Assembly (NCBI GenBank): GCA_943914835.1
Contig: CALUDO010000006.1
Location: 24,717 to 88,716, forward strand
Direction of reading: 5' to 3'
DNA length: 64,000 bases
Source of the DNA: an uncultured Eremococcus sp.
GTDB taxonomy: Bacteria; Bacillota; Bacilli; Lactobacillales; Aerococcaceae
Below, one piece after another: positions 16,396 to 25,192 of the stretch. The stretch's first letter is position 1. Every line of letters begins with the position of its first letter. The notes beneath the pieces are model-generated. The model searched no databases. It worked only from the letters and a program-made list of their open reading frames with translations, and was not told where the DNA came from. A program made the translations under genes and the position numbers.

Positions 16396-17523
16396 TTGAC
16401 AAATATACATTACCCGGGAGAAACCATCGGTTTGATTGGTTCATCTATCTCTTCGGCTCTTCTAGCCCAAGCTGCTGGACGTTTAGGGTATCGGGTGGCT
16501 AGTTTGGTACTTGAGGAAGAAAATGCTGTACGACAGTTCGCTTCATGGCAAACAGTAGCTAAAACTTATAATGACCAAGCTTTGACATATTTTGCCCAGA
16601 GGGTGGATTGGGTTATGGTAGAAGTTGGCCTTCTAGCTAACCGATCCTTCCAGTTGTTGAATGAATTGACAGAAGTCGCTTTGTCACAAGATCTTGTAGC
16701 CATTACCACTGACCGCCTTATCGAAAAAGCTTATTTGGATAGTCATAAATGTTTAGTGACCCCTTATTCTTTAGTGACCAACTTGACGGATATCAAGGAA
16801 GCCGTTGAATATATTGGTTTTCCATGTGTCCTTAAGGCTAGCCAGCGAAATGTGTCCCAAGCTCACAACCATTTGATTCTTTATTCTGAGGATGATTATC
16901 CTCAAGCTGAAGCCAAGTTACAAATTGGAACGGGGATTCTTGAAGCTTGGATTCCAGTTGAACGGAAGGTCTCCCTGACTGTAGTTCGTAATTTACAAGG
17001 GGATACCCTGCTTTATCCTGTGTTTGAAGTCCTGGAATCAGGGGAACGTAAGACCAAACAGGTACGTTATCCCGCTAGAATTCCTGACTTTGTCGATATG
17101 GAGATTAAACGACTGGGACTCGAGTTAGCACAAAGTCTGGATGTTACCGGATCTATTACCCTTAAATTATTTGTCACTTCTACCAATGTGATTTATGTTA
17201 ATGCGGCAAGTATTGGTTTGGGAGATGAAGCTGTCTTTACGATTGGATCAACTTCCTTGGATCATTTTGAAGCCAGCTTGCGAGCTTCAGCCGGATTAGC
17301 CTTACCGGACTTAAAGGTGAAGGCTCCGGCAGCCATTGCTTTACCAATGGAGCAATTGAATTTTGAAGCTGTTATGAACCAGTATCGCATGAGAACAGAC
17401 TGGGGATTCGCCCTCTTTAACCCTATGGGGAGGGACCCCAAGGATATTGAAGGTCAGGTCATTGTGACAGGTGATTCTATCCAGTCTTGTGAACGTCAAT
17501 TAGAAATAACAGATTTATATTAG
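16396..17523 (+). CDS. PurK-like ATP-grasp protein, apparently degenerate
   Basis: A protein of about 375 residues with the overall layout of PurK (N5-carboxyaminoimidazole ribonucleotide synthase): an N-terminal Rossmann-like start (GETIGLIGSSISSALLAQAA), ATP-grasp middle (FPCVLKASQ) and C-terminal LRASAGLALPDL. Several catalytic signatures are missing. The FDGKGQ loop is replaced by NVSQAHNHL, and the NE-x-APRPHNSGH block reads NAASIGLGDEAVF. The start is probably TTG 16396, because AAAGGAGGG lies about six bases upstream of it and inside the longer ATG-16375 frame. No purine genes are nearby; it sits just before pcrA. It may be a non-enzymatic or altered-specificity homologue. Confidence 0.7.
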   Translation: MTNIHYPGETIGLIGSSISSALLAQAAGRLGYRVASLVLEEENAVRQFASWQTVAKTYNDQALTYFAQRVDWVMVEVGLLANRSFQLLNELTEVALSQDLVAITTDRLIEKAYLDSHKCLVTPYSLVTNLTDIKEAVEYIGFPCVLKASQRNVSQAHNHLILYSEDDYPQAEAKLQIGTGILEAWIPVERKVSLTVVRNLQGDTLLYPVFEVLESGERKTKQVRYPARIPDFVDMEIKRLGLELAQSLDVTGSITLKLFVTSTNVIYVNAASIGLGDEAVFTIGSTSLDHFEASLRASAGLALPDLKVKAPAAIALPMEQLNFEAVMNQYRMRTDWGFALFNPMGRDPKDIEGQVIVTGDSIQSCERQLEITDLY

Positions 17524-17534
17524 CTTGTTCTATT

Positions 17535-17609
17535 ACAAGCTTTAAAGCTAGAATATACCCAGACATAGCTACTGATACTAGGTAGAGTCTGGGTAACTTG
17601 CTTGTTTTA
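17535..17609 (+). terminator. Probable terminator hairpin before pcrA
   Basis: Nested inverted repeats, ACAAGC/GCTTGT outside and ACCCAGAC/GTCTGGGT inside, with a short CTAC/GTAG inner stem, followed by TTTTAA. It lies between the PurK-like gene and the pcrA promoter. The weak T run makes it moderate as a terminator. Confidence 0.55.
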
Positions 17610-17639
17610 AGGGGAATAAGTTAAAATAAACTTCTTTTT

Positions 17640-17648
17640 TGCTATAAT
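17640..17648 (+). promoter_or_regulatory. Extended -10 promoter for pcrA operon
   Basis: TGCTATAAT (TG-N-TATAAT) lies about 58 bases before the pcrA ATG. No good -35 box is visible at 17 bases, which fits an extended -10 promoter. Confidence 0.6.
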
Positions 17649-17705
17649 AAGGGATGTCATAAATGACCTGTCAACTTGAAAACCATTGAATGGGGGAATG
17701 AGGCA

Positions 17706-20018
17706 ATGACAGATCTAACCAATAATATTGAAGGATTAAATGATAAACAGAAACAAGCAGTCCTGACGACAGAGGGCCCAGTTCTGATTGCTGCCGGTGC
17801 GGGGAGTGGTAAGACACGGGTTCTGACGCATCGGATTGCTTATTTGATTGACCATGAGCAGGTGCGCCCCTGGAACATTCTTGCCATTACCTTTACTAAT
17901 AAGGCGGCCCGGGAGATGCGGGACAGGGTGACGGCCCTAGTGGGCCCTGAAGCGGAGAGTATTTGGGTGTCGACCTTCCATGCTATGTGTGTCCGCATCC
18001 TACGTCGGGAAGCTGATAAGGTGGGGTACGATCCAAACTTCTCTATCATTGACCAGGGTGAACAAAAGACTCTGATGAAGCAGATTCTTAAAGACTTAAA
18101 TCTGGATTCGAGTCGCTTTAACTACAAGGATTTCTTATATGTTATTGACCAGGCAAAGAATTCCGGAGAAATGCCTGGAGACTTCGACCAAAATCATACT
18201 GGGTATATTGAAGATATTCAAGCTCAAGTTTATAAGGCTTATCAGAAAGCACTTCGCCAGAATAATGCTATGGACTTTAATGACTTGATTCTTTTGACCG
18301 TCCGTCTATTACAAGAATATCCTCAAGTTCAAGCCTTCTATCAAAAGAAATTTCAATACATCCATGTCGATGAATACCAAGACACTAACCAGAGTCAATA
18401 CCTCTTGGTTCAACTCTTGACTGGCCCCCAAGAAAATATTTGCGTGGTGGGGGATGCAGACCAAAGTATATATGGCTGGCGGGGAGCAAACATGGAGAAT
18501 ATTTTAAATTTTGAGCATGATTTCCCCTCAGCTAAGATTATTTTCTTGGAACAGAATTACCGGTCAACCCAGACCATCCTTAAGGCGGCCAACAGTGTGA
18601 TTGCGAATAATAAAGCTCGTCAGGCCAAGGAATTGTGGTCGGACAAGGCCCAGGGAAATAAGGTCAGCTTCCACATCGCTAATAATGATACAGAAGAAGC
18701 GCGTTATGTCATTCATCAAATACAAGACCTTCAAGCTAAGCAGGGAGTTAGTCATAAGGACTTTGCGGTACTTTACCGAACTCAAGCCCAGTCACGTAGC
18801 TTGGAAGACCAGCTTTTGAAAGCTAATCTTCCTTATCGAATCATTGGCGGTTTGAAGTTCTATTCGCGTAAAGAAATTCAAGACACCCTGGCCTACCTAC
18901 GCTTGATTGATAATCCTAAGGATAATCTAGCCTTTAGTCGCATCGTTAATGTGCCTAAACGAGGGATCGGTCAAGTCAGTCTGGAGAAGTTAGGTGGCTT
19001 TGCAGATGGCATGGGGTATTCATGGTACGAAGCTATTGATTATTTAAATCAATCCAAGCTATCTCAGCGAACACAGAACAAATTTACTCAGTTTAAAGCA
19101 ATGATAGACCAGCTCCGTCAACAAGCACATTTCTTACCGGTGACAGACTTGGTTGAGGAAGTATGGAATAAAACAGGTTATATACAAGCCTTGAAGGAAA
19201 GGAAAGACTTAGAATCTCTTAACCGTATCGAAAACCTAGAGGAGTTCGCCTCTGTGACCAAGCAGTTCGATGAGGAAGACCAGTCCATGCGGATGGAGAC
19301 AGATCCTGATATGGTTAAATCAGCCAATGACCATAATTCAGAGGATTTAGATCCTGGTCAGCTCTTGACAATCTTCTTACAAGATCTCTCTTTAGTAACT
19401 GATCAAGAAGAGGATGAAGACCCAGATAAGGTGACTCTGATGACCCTACATGCGGCCAAGGGTTTGGAATTCCCTTATGTTTTCATGGTAGGAATGGAGG
19501 AAGGTCTCTTCCCCTTGAGGCGGGCGAGTGAAGACGATGCTGAATTAGAAGAAGAGCGGCGTCTGGCCTATGTAGGTATGACGCGGGCTGAGGAGGCCCT
19601 TTACCTATCTGCATCAGCCAACCGCCTCCTCTATGGAAATTATCAACGTAATCTTCCCTCTCGTTTTGTGGATGAAATTGACCCTGACTTATTGAAACGA
19701 AATCAGGAAGTAGGGGGTGGCGGATTAAATCCTTCCTTCACATCGCCAAGGTCAAGTCTAGGAAGTCTCAATCGGTCTTCTAGAAAAACCACTAACAGAA
19801 GACAAGCCCACCGATCACAGGTTAAACCTGCGGCTCAATCGAGTCCAGTTCAGTGGAAGGTAGGGGACCTGGTTAACCACAAATTATGGGGTATTGGACG
19901 AATTGTTTCCATGAAAGAAAAGGGTCAGGATACAACCCTATCGATTGCTTTCGAGTCTCAAGGTATCAAACATTTGGTGGTTTCCTTCGCACCTATTAGC
20001 AAAATGGATGCGGAATAG
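17706..20018 (+). CDS. pcrA: ATP-dependent DNA helicase PcrA (UvrD/Rep family)
   Basis: A 770-residue superfamily 1A 3'-5' helicase used in repair, rolling-circle replication and clearing of RecA filaments. Visible motifs: GLNDKQKQAV (Q motif), AAGAGSGKTR (Walker A, about residues 28-37), VDEYQDTNQSQY (DExx box), VGDADQSIYGWRGA (motif III), LEQNYRS (motif IV), TLHAAKGLEFPYVF (motif V) and AYVGMTRAEE (motif VI). The C-terminal tail has the Tudor-like KVGDLVNHKLWGIGRI. I use ATG 17706 with GGGGGAATGAGG upstream rather than an upstream TTG. It heads the pcrA-ligA-camS-gatCAB cluster. Confidence 0.97.
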   Translation: MTDLTNNIEGLNDKQKQAVLTTEGPVLIAAGAGSGKTRVLTHRIAYLIDHEQVRPWNILAITFTNKAAREMRDRVTALVGPEAESIWVSTFHAMCVRILRREADKVGYDPNFSIIDQGEQKTLMKQILKDLNLDSSRFNYKDFLYVIDQAKNSGEMPGDFDQNHTGYIEDIQAQVYKAYQKALRQNNAMDFNDLILLTVRLLQEYPQVQAFYQKKFQYIHVDEYQDTNQSQYLLVQLLTGPQENICVVGDADQSIYGWRGANMENILNFEHDFPSAKIIFLEQNYRSTQTILKAANSVIANNKARQAKELWSDKAQGNKVSFHIANNDTEEARYVIHQIQDLQAKQGVSHKDFAVLYRTQAQSRSLEDQLLKANLPYRIIGGLKFYSRKEIQDTLAYLRLIDNPKDNLAFSRIVNVPKRGIGQVSLEKLGGFADGMGYSWYEAIDYLNQSKLSQRTQNKFTQFKAMIDQLRQQAHFLPVTDLVEEVWNKTGYIQALKERKDLESLNRIENLEEFASVTKQFDEEDQSMRMETDPDMVKSANDHNSEDLDPGQLLTIFLQDLSLVTDQEEDEDPDKVTLMTLHAAKGLEFPYVFMVGMEEGLFPLRRASEDDAELEEERRLAYVGMTRAEEALYLSASANRLLYGNYQRNLPSRFVDEIDPDLLKRNQEVGGGGLNPSFTSPRSSLGSLNRSSRKTTNRRQAHRSQVKPAAQSSPVQWKVGDLVNHKLWGIGRIVSMKEKGQDTTLSIAFESQGIKHLVVSFAPISKMDAE

Positions 20019-20089
20019 ATCGGAAAATTTATTGATAGGATTATGTTCTGCTGAACCTTTATAACAAGATTCTGTAAGGAGGAAAGCGC

Positions 20090-22120
20090 ATGGATCGTTC
20101 TTTAGAAGATATGACCTACCAAGACCTAGAAGATTTGAAAGCTCGACTTAATGATTATGCTTATGCTTACTATGTGTTGGATGAACCTAAGGTAGAAGAT
20201 CAAGAATATGATCGCCTTTATAGGCTTTTAGAATCACTGGAGTCCCTTCATCCAGACTGGATAGGGGAAGACTCCCCTACCCAGCGGATTGGAGACCGAT
20301 TGCTGGAAGGCTTTGATAAAGTGACCCACCGCGAACCCATGTATAGCTTGGCTAATGCTTTTAACGAGGGGGAAGTGGCTGACTTTATTGACCGAGTGGA
20401 GAAAGGGGCTGGGTCCTCTTTAACCTTTATGTGTGAATGTAAAATTGATGGATTGGCTATTGCCTTGACTTATCAAGATGGCCAGTTAATTAGAGGGGCC
20501 AGTCGCGGAGATGGACAGGTGGGAGAGGATATTACCCTCAATCTACGGACAATTAAGTCGGTTCCCCTTCGCTTACGTGAGCCGATTGATTTAGAGGTGC
20601 GTGGAGAGGCTTATATGCCCAAGGCTGTCTTTAAAGAATTGAATGAATTGCGGGACCAGAAAGGACAGGTTCCTTTTGCCAATCCTCGCAATGCGGCTGC
20701 AGGGGGCTTGAGACAAATTGACCCCAGAAAGGCAGCCGACCGTCATTTAAATGTCTTTCTTTACAGTGCGGTGATTAATGATGACTTTAATGTAGAAAGC
20801 CAGGCGAATCTGTTCGACCGCCTCCAAGACCTCGGCTTGCGTACGAATCCCTTCCGTAAATTATGCCATAGTCGGCAGGAAGTCATGGATTATATTGAAG
20901 AGGTCGGCCGAAAGCGTAATGACCTTCCTTATGAAATTGATGGCGTCGTGATTAAAGTGAACCAGGTGAGCCAGCAAAAAGCCTTGGGTTATACTGTTAA
21001 AGCGCCTCGCTGGGCCATTGCTTATAAGTTCAAGGCTGAAGTGGCTGAAACTACCCTCAAGGAAGTAGAATGGACTGTAGGCAGAACAGGAGTGGTGACC
21101 CCTACAGCAGTCATGGACCCTGTCTTTCTGGCAGGAAGTCAGGTCAAGCGAGCCAGCCTACACAATGTGGATTTAATTGAGAATCTGGACCTTCGACTGG
21201 GTGATAGGGTCATGATTCATAAGGCAGGAGATATTATCCCTGAAATATTGGAAGTCATGATAGACCAAAGACCAGCCCAGGCTAATCCCTTGGCTATACC
21301 TGATCGGTGTCCGGTTTGTCAACAAGCTCTGGAGCGTTTTGACGGCGAGGTGGCTTTGAGGTGTACCAATCCTCTTTGTCCTGCCCAGCAACTCGCTCAA
21401 ATATCTCACTTTACCTCAAGGAATGCTATGAATATTTTAGGTCTGGGTGAGAAGCTTATCAAGCAACTCTTAGATAAGAACCTGATTGAAAATGTGGCTG
21501 ACTTATATCGTTTGTCTAAAGAAGATTTTCTTAGTTTGGACAAAACTAAGGAGAAGTCTGCTCAAAATTATTATCAAGCAATTCAAGCTTCTAAGACCCA
21601 ATCTCTAGACCGTCTACTCTTTGGTTTAGGTATCCGTCATGTAGGAGCTAAGGCTGCCCGTTTGATCGCGGAGAAATTCCAAAATATCCACCAGCTAAGT
21701 CGAGCCAGTCTGGAAGATTTAACCGAAATCGATGGCGTCGGACCCATGATTGCTGAATCGCTCTTGGCCTACTTCGATAATAAAGACAGCCAAGTCTTAT
21801 TAAAGGAATTGGAGGATCTGGGGCTCAATATGACTTATCAAGCTCCTAGTCTAAGGCAAGGACCTCAGACAAAGGATGAAGATAATTTTTGGTCTGGAAA
21901 AACAGTTGTCTTAACTGGTACAATGGATAAGTATACACGGAGTCAGGCCAAGGACCTCTTACAAGCCTATGGGGCTAAGGTTACTGGATCGGTTTCTAAG
22001 AATACGGATATCTTAGTGGCCGGGGAGGCTGCTGGAAGTAAATTGACCAAGGCTCAGAAGTTAGAAGTGAAGGTCATGGATGAGACAGAATTTTTACAAA
22101 AAATTGAAGATGGAAAGTGA
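20090..22120 (+). CDS. ligA: NAD-dependent DNA ligase
   Basis: A 676-residue NAD+-dependent ligase of standard length, which seals nicks during replication and repair. The adenylated lysine is in CKIDGLAI, at residue 118. An N-terminal Ia domain, an OB fold, a four-cysteine zinc finger near 405-430 (CPVCQ, then CTNPLCPAQ), helix-hairpin-helix repeats near 500-580 and a C-terminal BRCT domain near 595-676 (GKTVVLTGTMDKYTRSQA) are present in order. AAGGAGG precedes the ATG. It is followed at once by camS, so translation is closely spaced. Confidence 0.98.
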   Translation: MDRSLEDMTYQDLEDLKARLNDYAYAYYVLDEPKVEDQEYDRLYRLLESLESLHPDWIGEDSPTQRIGDRLLEGFDKVTHREPMYSLANAFNEGEVADFIDRVEKGAGSSLTFMCECKIDGLAIALTYQDGQLIRGASRGDGQVGEDITLNLRTIKSVPLRLREPIDLEVRGEAYMPKAVFKELNELRDQKGQVPFANPRNAAAGGLRQIDPRKAADRHLNVFLYSAVINDDFNVESQANLFDRLQDLGLRTNPFRKLCHSRQEVMDYIEEVGRKRNDLPYEIDGVVIKVNQVSQQKALGYTVKAPRWAIAYKFKAEVAETTLKEVEWTVGRTGVVTPTAVMDPVFLAGSQVKRASLHNVDLIENLDLRLGDRVMIHKAGDIIPEILEVMIDQRPAQANPLAIPDRCPVCQQALERFDGEVALRCTNPLCPAQQLAQISHFTSRNAMNILGLGEKLIKQLLDKNLIENVADLYRLSKEDFLSLDKTKEKSAQNYYQAIQASKTQSLDRLLFGLGIRHVGAKAARLIAEKFQNIHQLSRASLEDLTEIDGVGPMIAESLLAYFDNKDSQVLLKELEDLGLNMTYQAPSLRQGPQTKDEDNFWSGKTVVLTGTMDKYTRSQAKDLLQAYGAKVTGSVSKNTDILVAGEAAGSKLTKAQKLEVKVMDETEFLQKIEDGK

Positions 22121-22128
22121 GTCAAAGT

Positions 22129-23394
22129 ATGTGTAAATCATTGCGAATTATGTCCCTCTTTGTGGTCCTGACCACTGTTTTGAGTGGATGTATTAATAAT
22201 TTAGATGACCAAACTAAGGAAGAAGAATCTCTAGCACCGGATGAGGTGACCGTTCAAACAACAAATAATCAGATTTCAGACCAATATTATCGGGCTGTGA
22301 TTACAGATGGGAAATATAAATTGGCGGCATCCGCTTCTGCTAATACCAATCTTCATTCTTCAAAGAATATAAAAGGGTTTGAAGAGGGTTTGATGCGGAT
22401 TTCTAAGTCCATCTTTCCAACTGACCAATATTTCCTTCAAGAAGGCCAGTTAATTGATGAAGCGACCATGACTTCTTGGGTGGGACGGGAATCAGAAGAT
22501 AATAGTGAAGGTTTGAACCCAGCCCTACCAAATAATGAAGAAGTTGAAGAAGTAGATTCTTCTGAATCAAGAGATCCAGCAGATGATCCTGAAAATGGGG
22601 ATGAGTCTCAAGAATCAGGAGAGTCAGGAGAATCACAAGAAGAAACTGCTAGTGCTGATGAGAATCAGACGGTTGTTGATTCTCCAATTCCCCCAATCTA
22701 TCTCAATCAAATCATGGAGAAGAATATCATGGTAGAAGAAGGAGATTCTTATCGTTTAGCTGGGGTTGTTCTGGGCTTATCTATGAATTCTGAATATCAA
22801 TACACGGATAGTCATGGGACAGTTTATAAGGAAGAAATTTCTGTGGGTGAGATGAGGGAACGCGGCAAGCAATATGCCAATATTATAGTAGGGCGCTTGC
22901 GGAACACTGAGGAATTGCGGTCTGTTCCAATTGTAGTTGGTATTTATAGTTCAGCACCCAATGAAGATAATATTGCCGGGACTTATGTCATGGATGGAAT
23001 TTCTAGAGAAGGCAACTCAGTTTCAGAATGGGCAGAACATAATGAATACCGAGTGGCTTTACCTGCTTTGGATGAAGATAGCCAATCTGATAAATATACC
23101 TATTTCGATAACTTCTCCAATGATATTCGTAATTTCTTTCCTAATTTAAACGGTATTTCGGGAGATGCCCTCTATATTAATGATGGCTTGGCCCAATTAA
23201 ATATTGAAATTGTTAGTCAGTTCTTCCAAGAAACAGAGATTACGGCTCTGACTCAATATGTGAATGATGTGGCTTCTCGCCAACTCCCTGAGGGGGTTCC
23301 CATTGAAATCAAGATATCATCTGTTTCAGGAGTAGAAGCTTACCTGACACGTTCAGGAGACAAGGGGCAATTTCAGGTTCATATTTTTAACTAA
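22129..23394 (+). CDS. camS: CamS family sex pheromone lipoprotein
   Basis: A lipoprotein of about 421 residues of the CamS family, in which the cleaved signal peptide of enterococcal and staphylococcal members yields a plasmid-transfer pheromone. The lipobox is VLSGC, with the lipidated Cys near residue 22 of the chosen start. A Glu/Ser/Asp-rich spacer (about residues 140-185) precedes the conserved core. An alternative GTG start at 22117 overlaps the ligA stop; ATG 22129 has GGAAAGTGAG seven bases upstream and is preferred. The position between ligA and gatC is usual in Lactobacillales. Whether the signal peptide works as a pheromone here is unknown. Confidence 0.88.
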   Translation: MCKSLRIMSLFVVLTTVLSGCINNLDDQTKEEESLAPDEVTVQTTNNQISDQYYRAVITDGKYKLAASASANTNLHSSKNIKGFEEGLMRISKSIFPTDQYFLQEGQLIDEATMTSWVGRESEDNSEGLNPALPNNEEVEEVDSSESRDPADDPENGDESQESGESGESQEETASADENQTVVDSPIPPIYLNQIMEKNIMVEEGDSYRLAGVVLGLSMNSEYQYTDSHGTVYKEEISVGEMRERGKQYANIIVGRLRNTEELRSVPIVVGIYSSAPNEDNIAGTYVMDGISREGNSVSEWAEHNEYRVALPALDEDSQSDKYTYFDNFSNDIRNFFPNLNGISGDALYINDGLAQLNIEIVSQFFQETEITALTQYVNDVASRQLPEGVPIEIKISSVSGVEAYLTRSGDKGQFQVHIFN

Positions 23395-23421
23395 GGATGA
23401 ATTTAATAAAGGAGTGACAAG

Positions 23422-23718
23422 ATGCTAGGAATAGAGAATTTTGAACGGGTCGTTACTTTGGCCAAACTAGATTTTGATGAGAAAGAATTCCCAGCTTTTG
23501 AAGCTGAGATTAATGAAATTATTAATTTGGTGCAAGAATTGCAAGAGGTGGATACTCAAGGGGTAGAACCTACATATTTCGGTAATGATTTAAGGAATGT
23601 TTACCGGGAAGACCAGGCTCACTCTGAAAATAAACAGCAAGCCTTCTTGAAAAATAGTCCAAGCTCACAGGACGGTTTCATTCAAGTCCCAGCCATTATT
23701 GAAAGTGAGGGGGAATAA
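23422..23718 (+). CDS. gatC: Aspartyl/glutamyl-tRNA amidotransferase subunit C
   Basis: A 98-residue subunit that wraps GatA and GatB and stabilises the GatCAB complex, which converts Glu-tRNA(Gln), and Asp-tRNA(Asn) where present, to the amidated form. The motif VTLAKLDFDEKE near the N-terminus and a C-terminal segment ending near QDGFIQVPAIIE are typical. An AAAGGAGTGAC ribosome site precedes it. The stop is one base before the gatA ATG, consistent with coupled expression. Confidence 0.95.
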   Translation: MLGIENFERVVTLAKLDFDEKEFPAFEAEINEIINLVQELQEVDTQGVEPTYFGNDLRNVYREDQAHSENKQQAFLKNSPSSQDGFIQVPAIIESEGE

Positions 23719-23719
23719 A

Positions 23720-25192
23720 ATGACTCAGTTTGCAACAAGTATTATTGGAATAAAAGAAGACTTAGCTGCTGGTAAATATACATCAGTTGACTTGGTGGAA
23801 GACTTCTATCAACGGATTGATCGTTTAGACCAGGAGATTCATGGGTATATTACCCTGAATAAGGAGGAAGCTATAAAAGCAGCCCAAGCAGCTGACCAAG
23901 CTGGTTATGGTCCGGATTCTCCTAAGCTAAATGGAGTCCCCTTGGCTATTAAGGATAATATCTTAACCGAAGATCTAAAAACGACAGCGGCCAGCAAGAT
24001 GCTAGAAAATTTCATCCCTACTTATGATGCGAGTGTTGTCAAGAAATTAAAAGAGGCCGGAGCAGTGATTCTAGGTAAAGTGAATATGGATGAATTCGCC
24101 ATGGGTGGGTCTAGCGAAACATCTTATTTTGGCCCCAGTCATAATCCATGGGACTTGGACCGAGTTCCAGGTGGGTCCTCTGGAGGTTCTGCAGCTGTTG
24201 TCGCAAGTCATCAAGCGGCTGGGTCACTTGGAACAGATACTGGGGGGAGCGTGAGAAACCCCGCTTCCTTTAATGGATTGGTAGGAATGAAGCCAAGTTA
24301 TGGGACTGTTTCTCGCCTTGGCGTCATTTCATTTGGATCTAGTTTAGACCAAGTAGGTCCCCTGACGCATACTGTAGCAGACAATGCTCTCTTATTAGAA
24401 GTCATTGCTGGAAATGATCCAGGGGACTCAACCTCTCTTCCAGAAACTGAATATGACTTCTCTAGCAAGTTGGGCCAACCCTTACAGGGAATGAAGATCG
24501 CTTTCCCTAAAGAATACAAGTCCGACCGGATTGCTCCAGATATTCGTCAAAGCATGGAAGATGCGGCGGCTTTCTTTGAAAGTCAGGGAGCTAGCGTTGA
24601 AGAAGTAACCCTGCCGCACTCCAAGTATGGGATTAATGTTTATTATATTATTGCCTCTTCTGAGGCCTCTTCTAATCTTCAACGGTATGACGGAATTCGT
24701 TATGGGTATCGGTCAGAATCTGCTCAAACTCTGGAAGAAGTCTATGTTCAAAGCCGGAGTCAAGGCTTTGGGGATGAGGTTAAACGACGGATTATTCTAG
24801 GAACTTATAGCTTGAGTGCGGGAGCCTTTGATCTCTACTTTAAGAAGGCTGCTCAAGTGCGCAGCTTGATTCGTGAAGACTTCCAAAAAGTCTTTGCAGA
24901 TTATGACCTTATTATGGGACCAACGACTATTTCTACAGCTTTCAAAATTGGTAGCAAGACGGCAGATCCTGTGGAAATGTACCTGGCCGACCTCTTAACG
25001 GTGAATGCTAATTTAACAGGGATGCCTGCCCTATCAATACCAGCAGGCTTTGACCAAGCTGGCCTGCCAATTGGCCTTCAATTGATGGGACGTTTCCAAG
25101 ATGAGGCTACCATTTATCAAGCCGCTTCTGCCTTTGAAGCTGGCCATGATTATGCGCATCAAGTGCCTGAGTTCGTGAAAGGAGATCGCTAA
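23720..25192 (+). CDS. gatA: Aspartyl/glutamyl-tRNA amidotransferase subunit A
   Basis: A 490-residue amidase-signature subunit that releases ammonia from glutamine for the GatCAB reaction. The Ser-cisSer-Lys triad can be placed: Lys in LAIKDNILT near residue 78, and the two serines in PGGSSGGSAA and DTGGSVRNPA near 150-175. I start at ATG 23720, one base after the gatC stop, with GAGGGGGA as ribosome site, rather than the longer frame overlapping gatC. It overlaps gatB by one base (TAATG). Confidence 0.97.
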   Translation: MTQFATSIIGIKEDLAAGKYTSVDLVEDFYQRIDRLDQEIHGYITLNKEEAIKAAQAADQAGYGPDSPKLNGVPLAIKDNILTEDLKTTAASKMLENFIPTYDASVVKKLKEAGAVILGKVNMDEFAMGGSSETSYFGPSHNPWDLDRVPGGSSGGSAAVVASHQAAGSLGTDTGGSVRNPASFNGLVGMKPSYGTVSRLGVISFGSSLDQVGPLTHTVADNALLLEVIAGNDPGDSTSLPETEYDFSSKLGQPLQGMKIAFPKEYKSDRIAPDIRQSMEDAAAFFESQGASVEEVTLPHSKYGINVYYIIASSEASSNLQRYDGIRYGYRSESAQTLEEVYVQSRSQGFGDEVKRRIILGTYSLSAGAFDLYFKKAAQVRSLIREDFQKVFADYDLIMGPTTISTAFKIGSKTADPVEMYLADLLTVNANLTGMPALSIPAGFDQAGLPIGLQLMGRFQDEATIYQAASAFEAGHDYAHQVPEFVKGDR

